Part shown: positions 1-8,287 of the stretch, one piece after another | Layout: each line of letters starts with the position of its first letter | Position numbering within the stretch: the first letter of the stretch is position 1 | Source: Candidatus Parabacteroides intestinigallinarum | GTDB lineage: Bacteria > Bacteroidota > Bacteroidia > Bacteroidales > Tannerellaceae | DNA length: 64,000 nucleotides | Direction: 5' to 3' | NCBI GenBank assembly: GCA_019114945.1 | Contig: DXEN01000080.1 | Span: forward strand, 1-64,000 | Notes under the pieces: model-generated | Databases searched by the model: none | Told to the model about the DNA's origin: nothing | What the model saw: only the letters and a program-made list of their open reading frames with translations | Position numbers and translations under genes: made by a program

Positions 1-319
1 CTTCAGCGCCACGCCAGGCGCCAACCTCACCCTCACGGGTAGGAACATCAAGGTGGCGGGCGACGACCCCTCGGTGGGCATCGCGCTCATCGCCTCGGAC
101 GACACGGAGACGAAAATCCCCGCCGGCGCCATCGGCGTGAACCAGCCCTCGAAGCTCGTCTTCGTCATCCCCGCCACCCTCGCCGCCGGCGACTACACCC
201 TGCGCCTCACGACGCAATTCAAAGGAGACAACATATCGTTCCTGAAAACCCCGCGCACCCTCACGCAAGCGATTCATTTAACCGAGGACGGAGAGACGGA
301 TTCCCCGAGCGAGATTTAG
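1..319 (+). CDS. DUF4469 HU-like DNA-binding protein, C-terminal part (5' end outside window)
   Basis: The reading frame is open from base 2 to the TAG at 317-319, so only the last 105 or so residues are present. The visible part starts FSATPGANLTLTGRNIKVAG and contains KIPAGAIGVNQPSKLVFVIP and AAGDYTLRLTTQF. This is the Ig-like fold seen at the C-terminus of Bacteroidales HU-family proteins that carry a DUF4469 domain. In that family an N-terminal HU-like domain binds DNA; it would lie left of the window. An internal GTG at 53 is not the start, because the homologous region begins upstream of it. Confidence 0.75.
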   Translation, partial: FSATPGANLTLTGRNIKVAGDDPSVGIALIASDDTETKIPAGAIGVNQPSKLVFVIPATLAAGDYTLRLTTQFKGDNISFLKTPRTLTQAIHLTEDGETDSPSEI

Positions 320-328
320 CGCCCGCCT

Positions 329-443
329 CCCACTAACGGTAGTGGGAGTGTCCCATTAGTAGTAGTGGGAACGTCCCACCAACGGTAGTGGGAATGTCCC
401 ACCAGTAGTAGCGGGGATGCCCCACCAACGGTAGTGGGAGCGT
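329..443. repeat. Five tandem 23-bp palindromic repeats
   Basis: Five consecutive 23-bp units start at 329, 352, 375, 398 and 421, each close to CCCACCAACGGTAGTGGGAA plus three bases. Each unit is itself an inverted repeat (CCCAC with GTGGG). The odd units carry AACGGTAG in the centre and the even units carry AGTAGTAG, so the true period may be 46 bp. The array fills the gap between the converging ends of the DUF4469 gene and the OPT transporter gene, where it could act as a transcription stop or be a neutral minisatellite. Confidence 0.9.
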
Positions 444-566
444 CCCGATAAAATATATCCCCGGGGAGCCTCCGCGGCGTTTTCCAAGTGACCCTATAGC
501 GTCGAGCGGACGGCCTCTTTCGGTCAGCGATGATAGAAAGACAGCCCCCCGGGATACCCCCATCTA

Positions 567-2570
567 TTATCTCTCGGCTTTCGCGCGCAGCGAGCTACAG
601 ATTAAGTAGGCGATGAGCGCCAGGTACATCACGATGGCCAAAAGCTCCGCCGCGTGGCTCGACGCCCACTCCTCGTTCATCAAGTGGATGCCTCCGAAGC
701 GCAACGCCGCGCTGACAACGCCCATCAACGCGCCGCCCGCGATGAAACCGGAAGCCAGCAAGGTGCCTTTCTCTACCCGCGCGGTGTTTACCTTCGGGTC
801 CTTGTCGCGCGTGCTCACGTACCAATTGATGGCTCCGCCAATCAGCAACGGCGTATTCAAATCGAGCGGGATGAACATACCCAAGGCGAACGCCAGCGCC
901 GGTATCTTGCAGAAGTTTAAGACCACAGCCAGGACAGCCCCAATAGCGTACAACGCCCACGGCGCTCCCGCCCCGCTCATCAAAGGCTCGATAACGGCAG
1001 CCATCGCGTTTGCCTGCGGAGCCGCCAATTGGCCGGTGGTGAATCCGTAGGTTTGGTTCAAGATCAAGATGACGCCGCCCACGGTGGCCGCGGATACCAA
1101 CGTGCCGAGGAACTTCCAGGTCTGTTGCTTGGCGGGCGTGCTTCCCAGCCAATAGCCAATCTTCAAATCCGTGATAAAACCACCCGCCATGGAGAGCGCC
1201 GTGCAGACCACGCCTCCGATAATCAGCGCGGAGACCATGCCCGCCGGCCCGCTCAGCCCGGCTGTCACCAGGATAATCGAGGCCAATATCAATGTCATCA
1301 GGGTCATGCCCGATACGGGGTTGGTCCCCACGATGGCGATCGCGTTGGCGGCCACCGTAGTAAACAGGAACGCGATAACGCCCACCAAGAGCAAGCCGAT
1401 CGCCGCGTGGTACCAATTATGCAACACGCCGAACTGGAAGAAAAGGAACGTCACGACGAGCGACACGATGATACCGATCGTGATGACCCGCATCGGCAGG
1501 TCGCGCTGCGTGCGAGGCGTATGCGCCTCCGCCGCGCCGCTCTTGCCTTTCAGCTCGCTGGCCGCCAAGCCGACGGCTCCCTTGATGATGCCCCACGAGT
1601 TGATGATACCTATCACGCCCGCCGTGGCGATGCCGCCGATACCGATGTGGCGCGCATAGGTGGTGAAAATCTCCTCGGCGCTCATGCTGCCCACCGTGGC
1701 GGTGATGGCCTCGTTGCCGAAGGTAAGCACGTCAGCGTGGAACAAGGCCGACATCACCGGGATAATGACCAACCAAACCAGGAAAGAGCCCGCGCATATA
1801 ATTAAGGAGTACTTCAAGCCGACGATATAGCCCAATCCCAGTACCGCCGCCCCGGTGTTCACCTTCAACACGATCTTCGCCTTCTCGGCCAGCATCTCGC
1901 CCGCCCCGACGACGCGGGAGCTGATGGTCTCGCCCCACCAGCCGAAAGTAGCGATGATGAAATCGTACAGGCCACCTATCAGCCCGGCGAATATCAACGG
2001 CTTCGCCTGGCTTCCGCCCCGCTCGCCGGAGACGAGCACCTGCGTCGTGGCGGTCGCCTCCGGGAAAGGATACTTGCCGTGCATGTCGGAGACGAAATAT
2101 TTACGGAACGGAATCAGCAGCAAGATACCGATGATGCCTCCCAACAAGGAGCTCATGAAGACCTCGAAGAAATTCACGGAGATCTCCGGGTACTTATCCT
2201 GCAAGATATAAAGCGCTGGCAGCGTGAAGATGGCTCCCGCCACGATGACGCCGCTGCTCGCCCCGATGGACTGGATGATGACATTCTCGCCCAAGGCGTT
2301 CTTCCGCTTGAATGCGCTCGACAAACCGACGGCGATGATGGCGATCGGGATAGCGGCCTCGAACACCTGCCCCACTTTCAAGCCCAGGTAAGCCGCCGCC
2401 GCGCTAAAGATGACGGCCATCACCAATCCCCATAGCACCGACCAAGGCGTCACCTCGGGGTACTGCCGTCCCGGTGACATCAATGGCATATAGCTTTCTC
2501 CCTCTCTCAATTCCCGATAGGCGTTTTCCGGTAGCCCAGCGACCTTCTCTTCTTCTTGCTCTGTTTTCAC
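567..2570 (-). CDS. OPT family oligopeptide transporter
   Basis: 667 residues with about 15 hydrophobic segments. The N-terminal stretch TPWSVLWGLVMAVIFSAAAA followed by YLGLKVGQVFEAAIPIAI is characteristic of the bacterial branch of the OPT family, which imports short peptides or metal-chelate peptides with protons. The length is normal for the family. The first codon is GTG at 2570, and a TAnnTTTG promoter box lies at 2633-2640. The gene is divergent from the DUF4923 gene. The substrate cannot be told from the sequence. Confidence 0.9.
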   Translation of the reverse strand: MKTEQEEEKVAGLPENAYRELREGESYMPLMSPGRQYPEVTPWSVLWGLVMAVIFSAAAAYLGLKVGQVFEAAIPIAIIAVGLSSAFKRKNALGENVIIQSIGASSGVIVAGAIFTLPALYILQDKYPEISVNFFEVFMSSLLGGIIGILLLIPFRKYFVSDMHGKYPFPEATATTQVLVSGERGGSQAKPLIFAGLIGGLYDFIIATFGWWGETISSRVVGAGEMLAEKAKIVLKVNTGAAVLGLGYIVGLKYSLIICAGSFLVWLVIIPVMSALFHADVLTFGNEAITATVGSMSAEEIFTTYARHIGIGGIATAGVIGIINSWGIIKGAVGLAASELKGKSGAAEAHTPRTQRDLPMRVITIGIIVSLVVTFLFFQFGVLHNWYHAAIGLLLVGVIAFLFTTVAANAIAIVGTNPVSGMTLMTLILASIILVTAGLSGPAGMVSALIIGGVVCTALSMAGGFITDLKIGYWLGSTPAKQQTWKFLGTLVSAATVGGVILILNQTYGFTTGQLAAPQANAMAAVIEPLMSGAGAPWALYAIGAVLAVVLNFCKIPALAFALGMFIPLDLNTPLLIGGAINWYVSTRDKDPKVNTARVEKGTLLASGFIAGGALMGVVSAALRFGGIHLMNEEWASSHAAELLAIVMYLALIAYLICSSLRAKAER

Positions 2571-2632
2571 GATAGTAGTTATTTGAATGTTTATAATCCG
2601 TATTACACCCCCCTCTTGCCGGGCGGTGAGAG

Positions 2633-2640
2633 CAAATGTA
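2633..2640 (-). promoter_or_regulatory. Bacteroidetes -7 promoter box for the OPT gene
   Basis: Read on the minus strand this is TACATTTG, a perfect TAnnTTTG. Transcription would start near 2626, giving a leader of about 55 nt to the GTG at 2570. It lies back to back with the promoter at 2697-2704. Confidence 0.65.
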
Positions 2641-2696
2641 TGTTATTCCGCCGATAATACCAAGCGACAAGCGACAAATCGAAAGCGAATATCGCG

Positions 2697-2704
2697 TATT
2701 TTTG
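2697..2704 (+). promoter_or_regulatory. Bacteroidetes -7 promoter box for the DUF4923 gene
   Basis: TATTTTTG matches TAnnTTTG and lies 54 bp upstream of the ATG at 2759. It excludes the in-frame upstream start at 2636, which lies before the promoter. Confidence 0.6.
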
Positions 2705-2758
2705 CCGGACAGAAATCATATAACGCTCGATTATAGCATACTATTAATATATATCACG

Positions 2759-3388
2759 ATGAGAAGATTTATTTATTTCGGAATGGCCCTCTGCGGCCTG
2801 TCGCTGATGCCCGCCACGATGAACGGGCAGTCGTTGAAAGATATCTTGAAATCCGACGCCGTGAAAAACGCCGTCACCTCCGTGACCGGCGGGCAAGCCG
2901 TCACCGCGGAGCACTTACGGGGCACATGGGTGTACGAGCACCCCGCCTTGCGCCTGGAGGGCGATAACGCCCTGAAGAACGTGGCGGGCAGCCTGGCCTC
3001 GACCGAGGTGGAAAACAAGCTGAAGGAATATTGCGAGAAAGTAGGTATCGTGGAAGGCGTATTCAACTACGTGTTCAACGAGGACGGCACCTTCACGAGC
3101 GCCCTGAAGCGGGGCAGCCTGAAAGGGACCTATACCGTGAACGAGGCGGAGAAGAGCGTGACGTTCCAATACACGATAGCCGGCAAGTCGTTAGGCTTCA
3201 CGACGATGACCGCCGACGCAATCCTGGCGGGCGACGAGCTGACATTGTTGTTCAACGCCGATAAGCTATTGAGCTTCCTGGGCACGGTCTCCTCCATCAC
3301 CGGAAGCTCCACCTTGCAAGCGATTAACAAGCTCGCCAGCGAGTACGATGGCATGCAGGTTGGGTTTCAATTGAGAATTGACAATTGA
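2759..3388 (+). CDS. Exported DUF4923-family protein
   Basis: 209 residues. A signal peptide (MRRFIYFGMALCGLSLMPAT, cleaved after about NGQ) is followed by SLKDILKSDAVKNAVTSV and a beta-rich domain with GTWVYEHPALRLEG and GTYTVNEAEKSVTFQY. This resembles the lipocalin-like DUF4923 proteins of Bacteroidales, whose function is unknown. The start is set by the signal peptide and by the promoter at 2697-2704. The last residues (FQLRIDN) are encoded by the first unit of an AATTGACAATTG repeat, so the original stop codon may have been replaced by the repeat. Confidence 0.75.
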   Translation: MRRFIYFGMALCGLSLMPATMNGQSLKDILKSDAVKNAVTSVTGGQAVTAEHLRGTWVYEHPALRLEGDNALKNVAGSLASTEVENKLKEYCEKVGIVEGVFNYVFNEDGTFTSALKRGSLKGTYTVNEAEKSVTFQYTIAGKSLGFTTMTADAILAGDELTLLFNADKLLSFLGTVSSITGSSTLQAINKLASEYDGMQVGFQLRIDN

Positions 3389-3483
3389 GAATTAAGAATT
3401 GACAATTGACGATTGACAATTATCATGGATAAATCTGCTGACACCAAGTTTAATTGTCAATTGTCAATTGTTAATTGTCAATT
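3369..3483. repeat. AATTGACAATTG repeat block, inverted halves
   Basis: Left half 3369-3424 has several copies of AATTGACAATTGA-like units. Right half 3450-3483 has the complement (TTGTCAATTGTCAATTG). A 25-bp unique spacer separates them. The block sits between the convergent DUF4923 and rmuC genes and can fold into a long hairpin, so it probably serves as a two-way terminator. The same sequence family recurs at 16626-16671. Confidence 0.85.
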
Positions 3484-4710
3484 ATCCAGTATTGCCCGCG
3501 CCTCGGAGTCGCTCAACGTATCCACGTCCTTTAGCTTGCGTTGGATGGCCCGGGTGCGGGTGCCCAACACCTCCTCTATCTGTCCGCTGGCGGTCTGCAG
3601 GTTCCGCTGCGCCTTCTCCAACATACCACCCACTTTCTCGAACTCCTTCTTCACGGCGCCCAGGATGGTCCACACCTCGCCGGAGTGCTTCTGGATAGCG
3701 AGCGTGCGGAAACCCATTTGCAGGCTATTCAGTATCGCCGCCAAGGTGGTGGGCCCCGTCACCACTACCTTATAATTCCGTTGCAACTCCTCCAGCAAGG
3801 CGGAGCGGCGCACCACCTCGGCATAAATGCCCTCGAACGGCAGGAACATAATGCCGAAATCGGTCGTGGCGGGCGGCGCCAGGTATTTCTCGGAAATATC
3901 TCTCGCCATCTTCTTGATTGTCGCCTCCAACAACCTGCCGGCGTTCTCGATGGCCTGCGCGTCGGCGCTATCGTAAGCGTCCAGGAGCTGCTCGTAGACG
4001 TCCTTGGGGAATTTCGCGTCGATGGGCAAATAGACAAACGCCCGCTCGTCGTCCCTTCCGGGTAGCTTCACCGCGAACTCCACCACCGCGTCCGAGCCTT
4101 TCCGGGTACGCACGTTCGCCTCGTATTGCTCCGGCGCCAGGAGTTGCTCCAGCAGCATGCTCAGTTGGATTTCCCCGATATTGCCGCGCGTCTTCACGTT
4201 GCTGAGCACCCGTTTCAAGCCGCCCACGTCCTGCGCCAGCGTCTGCATCTCGCCCAGTCCTTTCTGCACGCTCTCCAACTGCTCGGTGACGAGGCGGAAC
4301 GATTGCCCGATACGCTCGTTCAAGGTCTTCTGCAACTTCTCGTCCACGGTGACGCGTATCTCCTCCAGCCGTTTCTCCGTGCTATCCACCAGATGTTGCT
4401 GACGCTCGTAAAGGGTGGCGAAGCGTTCTTTCTGCGAGCGGTTGAACGTATCGATACCTCGCTCGAACGCTTCCCGGAACTCTTGCAAGGAGCGGGCCAA
4501 CTCCTCCCGGTTGTCCTTGGCCACGGCACGGCTCTCCTCCCGGTTCAAGCGGAAATCCTCGCGAAAGTTTTTCTCGATACGCTCGAACGAGCGCTGGACG
4601 TCGCCCATCCATTTCTCCCACTCCTCCCGATCGCCTTCTTTACGCTTGGGGCGCAACGCGATCTGCAACACAATTACGACCATTAGTCCTCCAATGATAA
4701 TCCAATCCAT
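3478..4710 (-). CDS. rmuC: DNA recombination protein RmuC
   Basis: 410 residues. An N-terminal membrane segment (WIIIGGLMVVIVLQIAL) is followed by a long charged coiled coil (residues about 25-160), then the RmuC nuclease-like domain with RGNIGEIQLSMLLEQLL, IDAKFPKDVYEQLLDAYDSA and FGIMFLPFEGIYAEV. The IDAKFP motif is a family hallmark and fits a PD-(D/E)XK-type active site. RmuC limits inversions at short inverted repeats in E. coli. The ATG at 4710 follows a TAnnTTTG box at 4742-4749. The gene ends inside the AATTGACAATTG repeat block. Confidence 0.95.
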   Translation of the reverse strand: MDWIIIGGLMVVIVLQIALRPKRKEGDREEWEKWMGDVQRSFERIEKNFREDFRLNREESRAVAKDNREELARSLQEFREAFERGIDTFNRSQKERFATLYERQQHLVDSTEKRLEEIRVTVDEKLQKTLNERIGQSFRLVTEQLESVQKGLGEMQTLAQDVGGLKRVLSNVKTRGNIGEIQLSMLLEQLLAPEQYEANVRTRKGSDAVVEFAVKLPGRDDERAFVYLPIDAKFPKDVYEQLLDAYDSADAQAIENAGRLLEATIKKMARDISEKYLAPPATTDFGIMFLPFEGIYAEVVRRSALLEELQRNYKVVVTGPTTLAAILNSLQMGFRTLAIQKHSGEVWTILGAVKKEFEKVGGMLEKAQRNLQTASGQIEEVLGTRTRAIQRKLKDVDTLSDSEARAILDN

Positions 4711-4741
4711 ATTTGTACGATTTCAGATTTCAAAATTGCCC

Positions 4742-4749
4742 CAAAGATA
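4742..4749 (-). promoter_or_regulatory. -7 promoter box for rmuC
   Basis: Minus-strand TATCTTTG fits TAnnTTTG. It lies 31 bp upstream of the rmuC ATG. Confidence 0.6.
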
Positions 4750-4762
4750 CAAGATTCAGGAA

Positions 4763-4850
4763 GAATTACGAATTATGAATGACGGGTTACGAATTATGAT
4801 TTATGATTTATGATTTATGAATTATGAATGACGAGTTACGAGTTACGAGC
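4763..4850. repeat. AT-rich short repeats (ATGATTTATG / GACGAGTTACGA types)
   Basis: Near-tandem copies of ATGATTTATG and of ACGAATTATGA and ACGAGTTACGA fill this stretch. No open frame or promoter is apparent. The ATGATTTATG unit belongs to the same family as the blocks at 28191-28287, 29950-30045 and 36733-36775. Confidence 0.75.
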
Positions 4851-4866
4851 TCGAGGTGTGTTCCTC

Positions 4867-4946
4867 TTTTAACATAGGTGCGTTAGCGAAGTCACCTACG
4901 TGCGTTGGCATTTTAACATAGGTGCGTGGGCGAAGTCACCTACGTG
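4867..4946. repeat. Two 36-bp direct repeats, each a small hairpin
   Basis: Copies at 4867-4902 and 4911-4946 share TTTTAACATAGGTGCGT, then GCGAAGTCACCTACGTG, and differ at two bases. Inside each copy TAGGTG and CACCTA can pair around a 12-nt loop. They lie in the 574-bp gap between rmuC and the SusC gene. Confidence 0.85.
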
Positions 4947-4977
4947 TCTTTGGCCTAAGTTCGTCCAGAACTATGGC

Positions 4978-5068
4978 ACACTTTGTTTCATACCCGTGAA
5001 ACACTTTGTTTCATCCGATGGAACACTTTGTTTCACCCGGAAGAAACTTTTGTTTCACCCGAAGGAAA
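4978..5068. repeat. Four degenerate 22-bp tandem repeats (ACACTTTGTTTCA type)
   Basis: Units begin near 4978, 5001, 5023 and 5045, each close to ACACTTTGTTTCA plus CCCGGAAGA-like spacing. The repeat runs to about 140 bp before the SusC promoter. A related sequence (GAACATTTTGTTTTG) occurs in tandem at 40080-40135. The remainder of the rmuC-SusC gap shows nothing else recognisable. Confidence 0.75.
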
Positions 5069-5211
5069 CGAAACCTCACACCCGGATAGATGTGCGTTTA
5101 GCGTGGGACGTATGGCGGGATTAACGGCAGATGATTTCTTTTAATCATGCGGATGAAAAAATAGGCTTAAATTTTTAAACAGAATCCTTTTCTCTTTCAA
5201 AAAAAATAATT

Positions 5212-5219
5212 TATATTTG
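5212..5219 (+). promoter_or_regulatory. -7 promoter box for the SusC/SusD operon
   Basis: TATATTTG is a perfect TAnnTTTG. It places the transcript start near 5225 and leaves a leader of about 60 nt before the ATG at 5285. No adjacent sigma/anti-sigma or hybrid two-component gene is present to regulate it. Confidence 0.7.
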
Positions 5220-5284
5220 CGGAGAGATTATTTCTCACGAGTGTGTTTAAAAATATCATTAGTTAACCTCAAAATTAAGTAACT

Positions 5285-8266
5285 ATGCAAGGAAAGAAAA
5301 TTTTAGATTCTTTCAAACACTGGAAAGGTATGTTCCTTTCCATGTTGATGCTTTTCTGCGTGACAGCTGCGTACGGTCAATCCGGCACTGTGAAGGGAAA
5401 AGTTCTGGACGAACAAGGTGAGCCCATTATTGGCGCGAACATTGTGGAAAAGGGTACCACCAACGGTACAATTACGGACATTGACGGTAATTATAGTATC
5501 GCTGTCAATGACTTAAGGAGAGCGGTCCTGCAATTCTCCTACATCGGATACAATTCCGTGGAGGAAAGCGTAAAGGGACGCACGCAAATTCAAATCAATT
5601 TAGAGGCTTCCGTAGTGAACTTAGGCGAGGTCGTAGCGATCGGTTACGGTACGCAGACCCGGCGGGAGATCACGGGCTCCGTGGCGAACGTCTCCGAGGA
5701 GAACTTCAACAAGGGTGTCAACCGCGACGCCTCCGACTTGTTGCAAGGTAAGGTGGCCGGTCTGACCATCACCACAGGTTCGGGCGATGTAACCCGCGGC
5801 TCGCAAATTCGCTTACGTGGTACTTCTACGTTGCAAAACGACCAAGGCCCGATGATCGTAATCGATGGTGTACCGGGTGGCGATATGTCAACAGTTGCCC
5901 CGTCGGATATCGAGTCCATCTCCGTATTGAAGGACGCTTCCTCGGCGGCCATCTACGGTTCGCGCGCGGCGGGTGGTGTCATCTTGATTACGACGAAACG
6001 CGGCTCCGGTTCCAAGACGCAAATCAATTACGACGGCTACGTCACAATGGACAAGGTAGCCAACAAACCGGATTTGCTGAACGCGCAGGAATGGCGCGAC
6101 GCCAACAAAGCGTTAGGTAACAACATCAGTAGCTACGATCGATATACAGCGGATACGGATTGGTTCGGCGAGATGTTACGTACGGGAATTTCCCAAAGCC
6201 ATTCCCTTTCCATGTCAGGTGGTAGCAGTAAGAGCAACTATCGCGCTTCTTATACCTATTTGGATCGCAACGGTATCGCTCGTAACAACTATATGACCCG
6301 TCATAGCTTCCGCTTCCAGTTCCAGCAACGCGCCATCAACGACCGCTTACGTATCGGTTTGACGGGATCCGCAACATTGACGGATATGGAGATGCCGACC
6401 GCCGATGATTTTATCAAGGCATACAACATGCCTCCGGTATTCCCGGTGTATAACGAAGATGGGTCTTATTTCACCACATTCAACGCGGAATACGACTTGG
6501 GTAACCCGGTACAAAATCAGAATCAAAACTATCGTAGAAGCAAGAACTCCTATTTCTACGGACAAGGTGATTTGCAATTCGAGATTATCGACGGATTGAA
6601 TATCAAAGTAAACTTGTACAAGAGCCGTTTCATGAACGATTATAGCCAATGGGCCAGCCCTGAGAACGAAGGTGGTTTGAGTGATAATGGTTACGCCCGG
6701 AGACGTGCCCGCACGTGGGATCGCGACTTAATGGAGTGGACATTGAACTACGAGAACGCATTCGGTCCGGAAGAGAAACACAAAGTAAGCGGTTTGTTGG
6801 GATATTCTTGGGAAAGTAACCTATATGCCGACCAAAGCTCCATCGCCCGTAATTTCGCCGTTGTCTCCATGGGTGCGGATAACATCCAATCTGGTAGTAA
6901 ATTAGACGTTGGAAACGTAACATCTTCTAGAAACGAATATAAGTTAATCTCCATGTTTGCCCGCGCCCACTACAGCTTCGACGAGCGTTATATGATTACT
7001 GCTACGGTACGTCGGGATGGCTCCTCTAAGTTTGGTGCCAACCATAAATGGGGATGGTTCCCGTCGGTTTCCGCCGCTTGGGGTATCAGCCAAGAAGCTT
7101 TTATGGAAAACGTCGATTGGATTGATGACTTGAAACTACGCGCTGGTTATGGCGTAACCGGTAACCAGGATGGTTTGCAACCATATAAATCGTTGGAGTT
7201 GTACGAGGCTTACGGAACGTACACGGATCAAGGCGGCTCCCAATTGATCGCATATCGCGTGTCACAGAATGCGAATCCGGATTTGAAGTGGGAGTCTACA
7301 GCGATGCTTAATGTGGGTATCGATTTCCAGATGTTCAATGGACGTCTTGGTGGTACAATTGAGTACTACGATAAGAAAACAAGTGATATGCTTTACAACT
7401 ACGCTGTGCCGACCCCAACTTACGTGTATGGAACAATTGCCGCGAATGTGGGCGATATGAGCAATAAGGGAGTTGAAGTATTGTTGAACTTAGACGTTAT
7501 CCGCAATAAGAATTTTGTATGGAACACGTCGGTCAACTTGGCGCACAATAAAAACAAGATCACAAAGCTGTCCAACGAACTGTATTCTACCGAACGTGTT
7601 TACGTAGGCGACCCGTGGATCCGCGGCGCGTCCGGCGTAACCTCGCACGTAGTGGAGGAAGGATATCCGGTAGGTCAATTTTTCATGCTGAAGTGTAACG
7701 GCATCGACGAGAACGGTAAGTTCATCATCGAGGATGTCAATAACGACGGACAGATTACGGATGACGACCGTACATACGTAGGCGACGCGCAGCCCGACTT
7801 GACTTTCGGTTGGAACAACACCTTTACGTGGAAGCGTTGGGATGCCAGCTTCTTCATTCGTGGCTCCATTGGTCAGAAAGTTTTGAACAACCCGTTGGCC
7901 GCTTACGGTAACAACACATACTTAAATGGTTACAACGCAATGAAGAACGACGATTTGTTGGTTTTGCGTGAAAACTCTCGCGTATGTTCTTATTATGTAG
8001 AGAATGCCTCTTTCGCACGTTTGGACAATATGTCGATCGGCTATACCTTCGATACGAAGAATATCGATTGGTTGGAGAAAGCGCGCGTATATGTAGCCGC
8101 CCAGAACTTGTTCGTCATCACGGGTTACAAGGGATTGGATCCGGAGGTGGAACTCTTCCGAGGCGAGGCTTCCGATTCAGATGCCGGTTTGTCACCGGGT
8201 ATCGAGCCGCGTAACTACATGCCGAAGGCACGTTCGTTTACATTTGGTGTTAACTTAACGTTCTAA
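5285..8266 (+). CDS. SusC/RagA-family TonB-dependent outer-membrane transporter
   Basis: 993 residues. A signal peptide (to about residue 31, AAYGQS) is followed by a carboxypeptidase-D-like domain (GTVKGKVLDEQGEPIIGANI, residues 35-110), a plug with the SusC signature (KDASSAAIYGSRAAGGVILI, about residues 215-240), and a 22-strand barrel ending FGVNLTF. With its SusD partner it forms a lidded transporter that moves oligosaccharides or peptides across the outer membrane using TonB energy. The partner starts 21 bp downstream. No glycosidase, protease or regulator accompanies the pair, so the substrate is unknown. Confidence 0.95.
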   Translation: MQGKKILDSFKHWKGMFLSMLMLFCVTAAYGQSGTVKGKVLDEQGEPIIGANIVEKGTTNGTITDIDGNYSIAVNDLRRAVLQFSYIGYNSVEESVKGRTQIQINLEASVVNLGEVVAIGYGTQTRREITGSVANVSEENFNKGVNRDASDLLQGKVAGLTITTGSGDVTRGSQIRLRGTSTLQNDQGPMIVIDGVPGGDMSTVAPSDIESISVLKDASSAAIYGSRAAGGVILITTKRGSGSKTQINYDGYVTMDKVANKPDLLNAQEWRDANKALGNNISSYDRYTADTDWFGEMLRTGISQSHSLSMSGGSSKSNYRASYTYLDRNGIARNNYMTRHSFRFQFQQRAINDRLRIGLTGSATLTDMEMPTADDFIKAYNMPPVFPVYNEDGSYFTTFNAEYDLGNPVQNQNQNYRRSKNSYFYGQGDLQFEIIDGLNIKVNLYKSRFMNDYSQWASPENEGGLSDNGYARRRARTWDRDLMEWTLNYENAFGPEEKHKVSGLLGYSWESNLYADQSSIARNFAVVSMGADNIQSGSKLDVGNVTSSRNEYKLISMFARAHYSFDERYMITATVRRDGSSKFGANHKWGWFPSVSAAWGISQEAFMENVDWIDDLKLRAGYGVTGNQDGLQPYKSLELYEAYGTYTDQGGSQLIAYRVSQNANPDLKWESTAMLNVGIDFQMFNGRLGGTIEYYDKKTSDMLYNYAVPTPTYVYGTIAANVGDMSNKGVEVLLNLDVIRNKNFVWNTSVNLAHNKNKITKLSNELYSTERVYVGDPWIRGASGVTSHVVEEGYPVGQFFMLKCNGIDENGKFIIEDVNNDGQITDDDRTYVGDAQPDLTFGWNNTFTWKRWDASFFIRGSIGQKVLNNPLAAYGNNTYLNGYNAMKNDDLLVLRENSRVCSYYVENASFARLDNMSIGYTFDTKNIDWLEKARVYVAAQNLFVITGYKGLDPEVELFRGEASDSDAGLSPGIEPRNYMPKARSFTFGVNLTF

Positions 8267-8287
8267 CGAATTAAAAAGGATACTTAT

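Noticed and set aside
329..443. CRISPR array
   Set aside because: The units are contiguous without spacers and there are no cas genes. The repeats at 4978-5068 were rejected for the same reason.
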